From Janthinobacterium sp. 67 (GTDB lineage Bacteria > Pseudomonadota > Gammaproteobacteria > Burkholderiales > Burkholderiaceae_D), in NCBI RefSeq assembly GCF_002797895.1, contig NZ_PGES01000001.1:2542001-2606000 (forward strand): a DNA stretch of 64,000 bases. The letters run 5' to 3'. Under the pieces are notes generated by a model, which had not been told where the DNA came from, did no database searches, and saw nothing but the letters and a program-made list of their open reading frames with translations. Shown here one piece after another: positions 61,356-64,000 of this stretch. Each line of letters begins with the position of its first letter. Position 1 is the first letter of the stretch. Both the position numbers and the translations under genes were made by a program.

Positions 61356-62243
61356 ATGCAGGCAGCGACACCCCACGATTCCTATGCGGCACTGATGGAC
61401 CTGATCAAGGCGCGCCATGCGGAACTGAGCCCGCAATTCCAGGCCGGCGCCCGCTACCTGGCCGACCATCCGGACGAAGTGGCCGTGTCGTCGATGCGCA
61501 GCATCGCCGCGCGCGCGCAGGTGCAATCGGCCGCCCTCGTACGCCTGGCGCAGCAACTGGGCTTTGCCGGCTGGCCGGAACTGAAAGCCATCTTCGTCGA
61601 ACGCCTGCGCGCGGGACAGGCCGGGTATGCGGCAAAAGCGGGCGCGCTGGCCGGCAAGGACGGGGACCTGGTCACCGAAGTGTTCACTGTGCAGCAGCGC
61701 AACCTGGTCGCCACGGAAAGCGCCAACCACGCCGCCCTGGAGGCCGCCGCCGCTCTGCTGCAGGCAGCGCCCCGCGTGCACGTGGCCGGTTTCCGCGCCG
61801 CCCACCCCATCGCCTACACCCTGCATTATCTGTACCGCTTGCTGCGCCCCAGCGTGCAGCTGCTGAGCGGCCAGGGCGGCACCCTGGAAATGGACTTGCG
61901 CGCCCTGCAAGCGGGCGAAGCCGTCGTCGTCGCCAGCTTCGCGCCGTATTCGAGCGAAGCGCTGCTGGTGGCGCAGGCGGCGCGCCAGGCCGGCTGCCAG
62001 GTGGTCGCCATCAGCGACAGCGCCATGTCGCCGCTGGCCCTGCTAGCCGACGCCAGCATCGTCATCGCCGTCGACAGCCCTTCGTTCTTCCCCTCCATCG
62101 TGGCCGGCGTCGCGGCCGTGGAAAGCCTGGTGGAATTGCTCGTGGCGCGCGCGGGGCACGATGCCGTACTAGCCATCGGCGCGGCGGAAAACCAGTTGCG
62201 GACGCTGGGTGCCTATGCAAAAACATCAAATGATGTAACTTAA
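61356..62243 (+). CDS. MurR/RpiR-family regulator with SIS domain
   Basis: 295 residues. An N-terminal RpiR helix-turn-helix (residues 10-85: SSMRSIAARAQVQSAALVRLAQQLGFAGW) and a C-terminal SIS phosphosugar-binding domain (VHVAGFRAAHPIAYTLHYLY ... AVVVASFAPYSSEALLVAQAA ... VVAISDSAMSPLA). GAGG is eight bases before the ATG. Such proteins usually sense sugar phosphates, but some govern amino-acid catabolism. The next gene, 83 bases on, is an aminotransferase and a likely target. Confidence 0.9.
   Translation: MQAATPHDSYAALMDLIKARHAELSPQFQAGARYLADHPDEVAVSSMRSIAARAQVQSAALVRLAQQLGFAGWPELKAIFVERLRAGQAGYAAKAGALAGKDGDLVTEVFTVQQRNLVATESANHAALEAAAALLQAAPRVHVAGFRAAHPIAYTLHYLYRLLRPSVQLLSGQGGTLEMDLRALQAGEAVVVASFAPYSSEALLVAQAARQAGCQVVAISDSAMSPLALLADASIVIAVDSPSFFPSIVAGVAAVESLVELLVARAGHDAVLAIGAAENQLRTLGAYAKTSNDVT
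62224..62237. promoter_or_regulatory. Palindrome before the aminotransferase gene
   Basis: ACATCAAATGATGT (6-2-6 perfect palindrome) lies over the last codons of the RpiR gene, 90 bases before the aminotransferase start; a further partial copy ACATC follows at 62252. A possible RpiR operator. Confidence 0.35.
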
Positions 62244-62326
62244 AGATAAATACATCGAACGTTGCAATGCGGCGCAACGCAGCCTATAATCGGCCATCTC
62301 CTCCTTGCCGATAAGAAAGCGATGCC

Positions 62327-63649
62327 ATGAGCCACGTCTTCCACCGCAGCCTGACCGCCAGCTATCCCGTCGCCGTGGGCGGCGACGGCCCTTACCTGAT
62401 CGATGCCGATGGCAAGCGCTACCTGGACGCCTGCGGCGGCGCGGCCGTCTCCTGCCTCGGCCATTCGGATGCGGCCGTGATCGCCGCCGTGCAGCAGCAG
62501 ATTGCCACGCTGGCGTACGCGCACAGCTCCTTTTTTACCACCGAACCGATGGAGCAGCTGGCCGACTTCCTCGTCGCCCGGGCGCCAGCCGGCATCGACA
62601 GCGTGTATTTCGTCTCGGGCGGTTCGGAAGCGGTGGAAAGCGCGCTCAAGCTGGCGCGCCAGTATTTCGTGGAACGGGGCCAGCCGCAGCGCCGCCACGT
62701 CATCGCGCGCCGCCAAAGCTACCACGGCAATACGCTGGGCGCGCTGGCCACGGGCGGCAACGCCTGGCGCCGCCAGCAGTTCGAACCGCTGCTCATTGGC
62801 GTCACCCACGTGTCGCCCTGCTACGCCTGGCGCGACCAGCAGGAAGCTGAAACGGATGGCGACTACGTGGCGCGCCTGGGCCAGGAACTGGAAGACCATA
62901 TCGCCGCACTGGGCGCGGACAACGTCATGGCCTTCATCGCCGAACCCGTCGTCGGCGCCACGGCCGGCGCCCTGCCCGCCGTCGCCGGCTATTTTGCGCG
63001 CATGCGCGAGATCTGCCAGCGCCACGGCATCCTGCTGATCCTCGACGAAGTCATGTGCGGCATGGGCCGCACGGGCAGCCTGTTCGCCTGCGAGCAGGAA
63101 GGCGTCACGGCTGACCTGATCTGCATCGCCAAGGGCCTCGGTGCCGGCTACCAGCCCATCGGCGCCGTCATGGTGTCGCGGGAAATCCGCGACACCCTCC
63201 GCGCCGGCACAGGGTTCTTCCAGCATGGCCACACGTATATCGGCCACGCCACGGCCTGCGCCGCCGCCCTGGCCGTACAGCGGCAGATCGAGGAACGCGA
63301 TTTATTGGCCAACGTGCGCGCCATGGGCGGCCTGCTGCAAGAACGGCTGCGCCAGCGTTTCGACGGCCATGCGCACGTGGGCGACATCCGCGGCCGCGGC
63401 CTGTTCCTCGGTCTGGAACTGGTACAGGATCGCAATACCAAGCAGCCGTTCGACCCGGTCCGCCGCCTGCACGCGCGCATCAAGGCGCAAGCCATGCAAA
63501 ACGGACTGATGTGCTACCCCATGGGCGGCACCATCGACGGCCTGCACGGCGACCACATCCTGCTGGCGCCGCCCTACATCGTCGACGCCAGCCACGTCGA
63601 TGAGATCGTCGGCAAGCTGGGCATGGCCATCGATGCCTGTGTGGCGTAA
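62327..63649 (+). CDS. Class III PLP-dependent aminotransferase
   Basis: 440 residues. Fold type I, ornithine/omega-amino acid aminotransferase group: FVSGGSEAVESALKLARQYF (phosphate site), RRQSYHGNTLGALATGG, ILDEVMCGMGRTGSLFA, and the PLP lysine in CIAKGLGAGYQPIGAV. Cytosolic. The substrate cannot be fixed; amine, beta-amino or taurine-type donors are all possible. It follows the RpiR regulator on the same strand. Confidence 0.92.
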   Translation: MSHVFHRSLTASYPVAVGGDGPYLIDADGKRYLDACGGAAVSCLGHSDAAVIAAVQQQIATLAYAHSSFFTTEPMEQLADFLVARAPAGIDSVYFVSGGSEAVESALKLARQYFVERGQPQRRHVIARRQSYHGNTLGALATGGNAWRRQQFEPLLIGVTHVSPCYAWRDQQEAETDGDYVARLGQELEDHIAALGADNVMAFIAEPVVGATAGALPAVAGYFARMREICQRHGILLILDEVMCGMGRTGSLFACEQEGVTADLICIAKGLGAGYQPIGAVMVSREIRDTLRAGTGFFQHGHTYIGHATACAAALAVQRQIEERDLLANVRAMGGLLQERLRQRFDGHAHVGDIRGRGLFLGLELVQDRNTKQPFDPVRRLHARIKAQAMQNGLMCYPMGGTIDGLHGDHILLAPPYIVDASHVDEIVGKLGMAIDACVA

Positions 63650-63850
63650 CCGCGCATGCCTGTGGCAGAAACGCGCAAAGGCGACTGCCAGCAGTTTCTG
63701 TTCACTCCTTGCCAATATTAATTGACTTATTCTAAACAATCGTTTTAAATCAGGAAGTTACTCAAAATCAATCATCTTGGGCATTCAATCATCGCATTAC
63801 CCCTTTTCGATGCTTGACGCCCACGTTGATGCACTCTGAAGCCAAGGTAT

Positions 63851-64000
63851 ATGGAACTGCTCGACTCCCTGCGTCAGCCCCCACTGCAAGACGACACGAT
63901 CAGCGGACACTATGAAGTGCGCCGCTTGCTGGGCGAAGGCGGTTTCGGCCATGTATTCGAAGCGTGGGATGCCAAGCTGTGCCGTAGCGTGGCGCTGAAA
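63851..64000 (+). CDS. Serine/threonine protein kinase, N-terminal fragment
   Basis: The first 50 codons before the window edge. After a 20-residue lead comes YEVRRLLGEGGFGHVFEAWD, the glycine-rich ATP loop of Hanks-type kinases, and VALK at the end holds the invariant lysine. AAGG lies six bases before the ATG. The rest of the gene lies outside. Confidence 0.9.
   Translation, partial: MELLDSLRQPPLQDDTISGHYEVRRLLGEGGFGHVFEAWDAKLCRSVALK

Noticed and set aside
1..64000. CRISPR arrays, tRNA and rRNA genes, prophage
   Set aside because: Reading both strands showed no regularly spaced repeats, no tRNA-like cloverleaf with a CCA-type end, no rRNA sequence and no phage structural genes.

Overview
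The window reads as chromosomal DNA of a high-GC betaproteobacterium of the family Oxalobacteraceae, most likely Janthinobacterium or a close relative such as Massilia. The evidence is the Burkholderiales gene order leuC - entericidin - leuD - leuB - asd - fimV, a two-gene cyanophycin synthetase locus, and the general character of the encoded proteins. This is inference from gene content; no rRNA, tRNA or CRISPR array was seen.

Layout. 1-5773 (minus strand): end of the leucine/aspartate-semialdehyde block, with fimV running off the left edge. 6103-7233: a secreted S41-type protease. 7298-10038 (minus): a cheZ-cheA pair. 10505-12902: a universal stress protein behind a perfect FNR box, an orphan NarL-type response regulator and an Fnr-family regulator with an incomplete iron-sulfur ligand set. 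13153-15031: a Fur-box-preceded hemP operon ending in a DUF2325 protein. 15047-19518 (minus): a five-gene operon behind a perfect Fur palindrome (PepSY membrane protein, DUF2271, DUF4198, ApbE flavin transferase, membrane-anchored flavodoxin reductase), read here as a flavin-based envelope iron-reduction system. 19781-21242: small stress-type proteins. 21448-29011 (minus): the ligase-associated DNA repair operon (phosphoesterase, DEXH helicase, ATP-dependent ligase, exonuclease) with a RecQ-type helicase upstream. 29564-35633 (minus): CheR, CheB and two large sensor kinases in one stimulus-sensing cluster.

35766-36398 is an IS1595-type insertion sequence wrecked by an internal deletion. 36407-41349 holds divergent regulator/enzyme pairs (LysR with aldo-keto reductase, AraC with a DMT exporter) plus free-methionine-(R)-sulfoxide reductase and an O-methyltransferase. 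41431-43893 encodes an unusual 820-residue protein combining ten DnaJ-like CxxC modules, membrane helices and Sel1 repeats. 43890-46544 (minus): nitrobindin-like protein, an unknown protein, methionine aminopeptidase and a TetR regulator with a 30-bp palindromic operator over its own start. 46657-48171: AMP nucleosidase from a TTG start. 48179-49122 (minus): an Xre/RES toxin-antitoxin pair.

49256-57285 is the cyanophycin locus. A DUF1854 protein and a zinc-ribbon ABC transporter are divergent from two cyanophycin synthetases. The first synthetase is shortened and has lost the P-loop of its Mur-ligase half; the second is a complete CphA. 58071-63649 holds a TonB-dependent receptor, an RpiR-type regulator and a class III aminotransferase. 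The window ends in the first 50 codons of a Ser/Thr protein kinase.

The strongest candidates for new biology are the 820-residue zinc/Sel1 protein, the role of the DUF1854/ABC pair in cyanophycin metabolism, and the Fur-controlled flavinylated iron-reduction operon.
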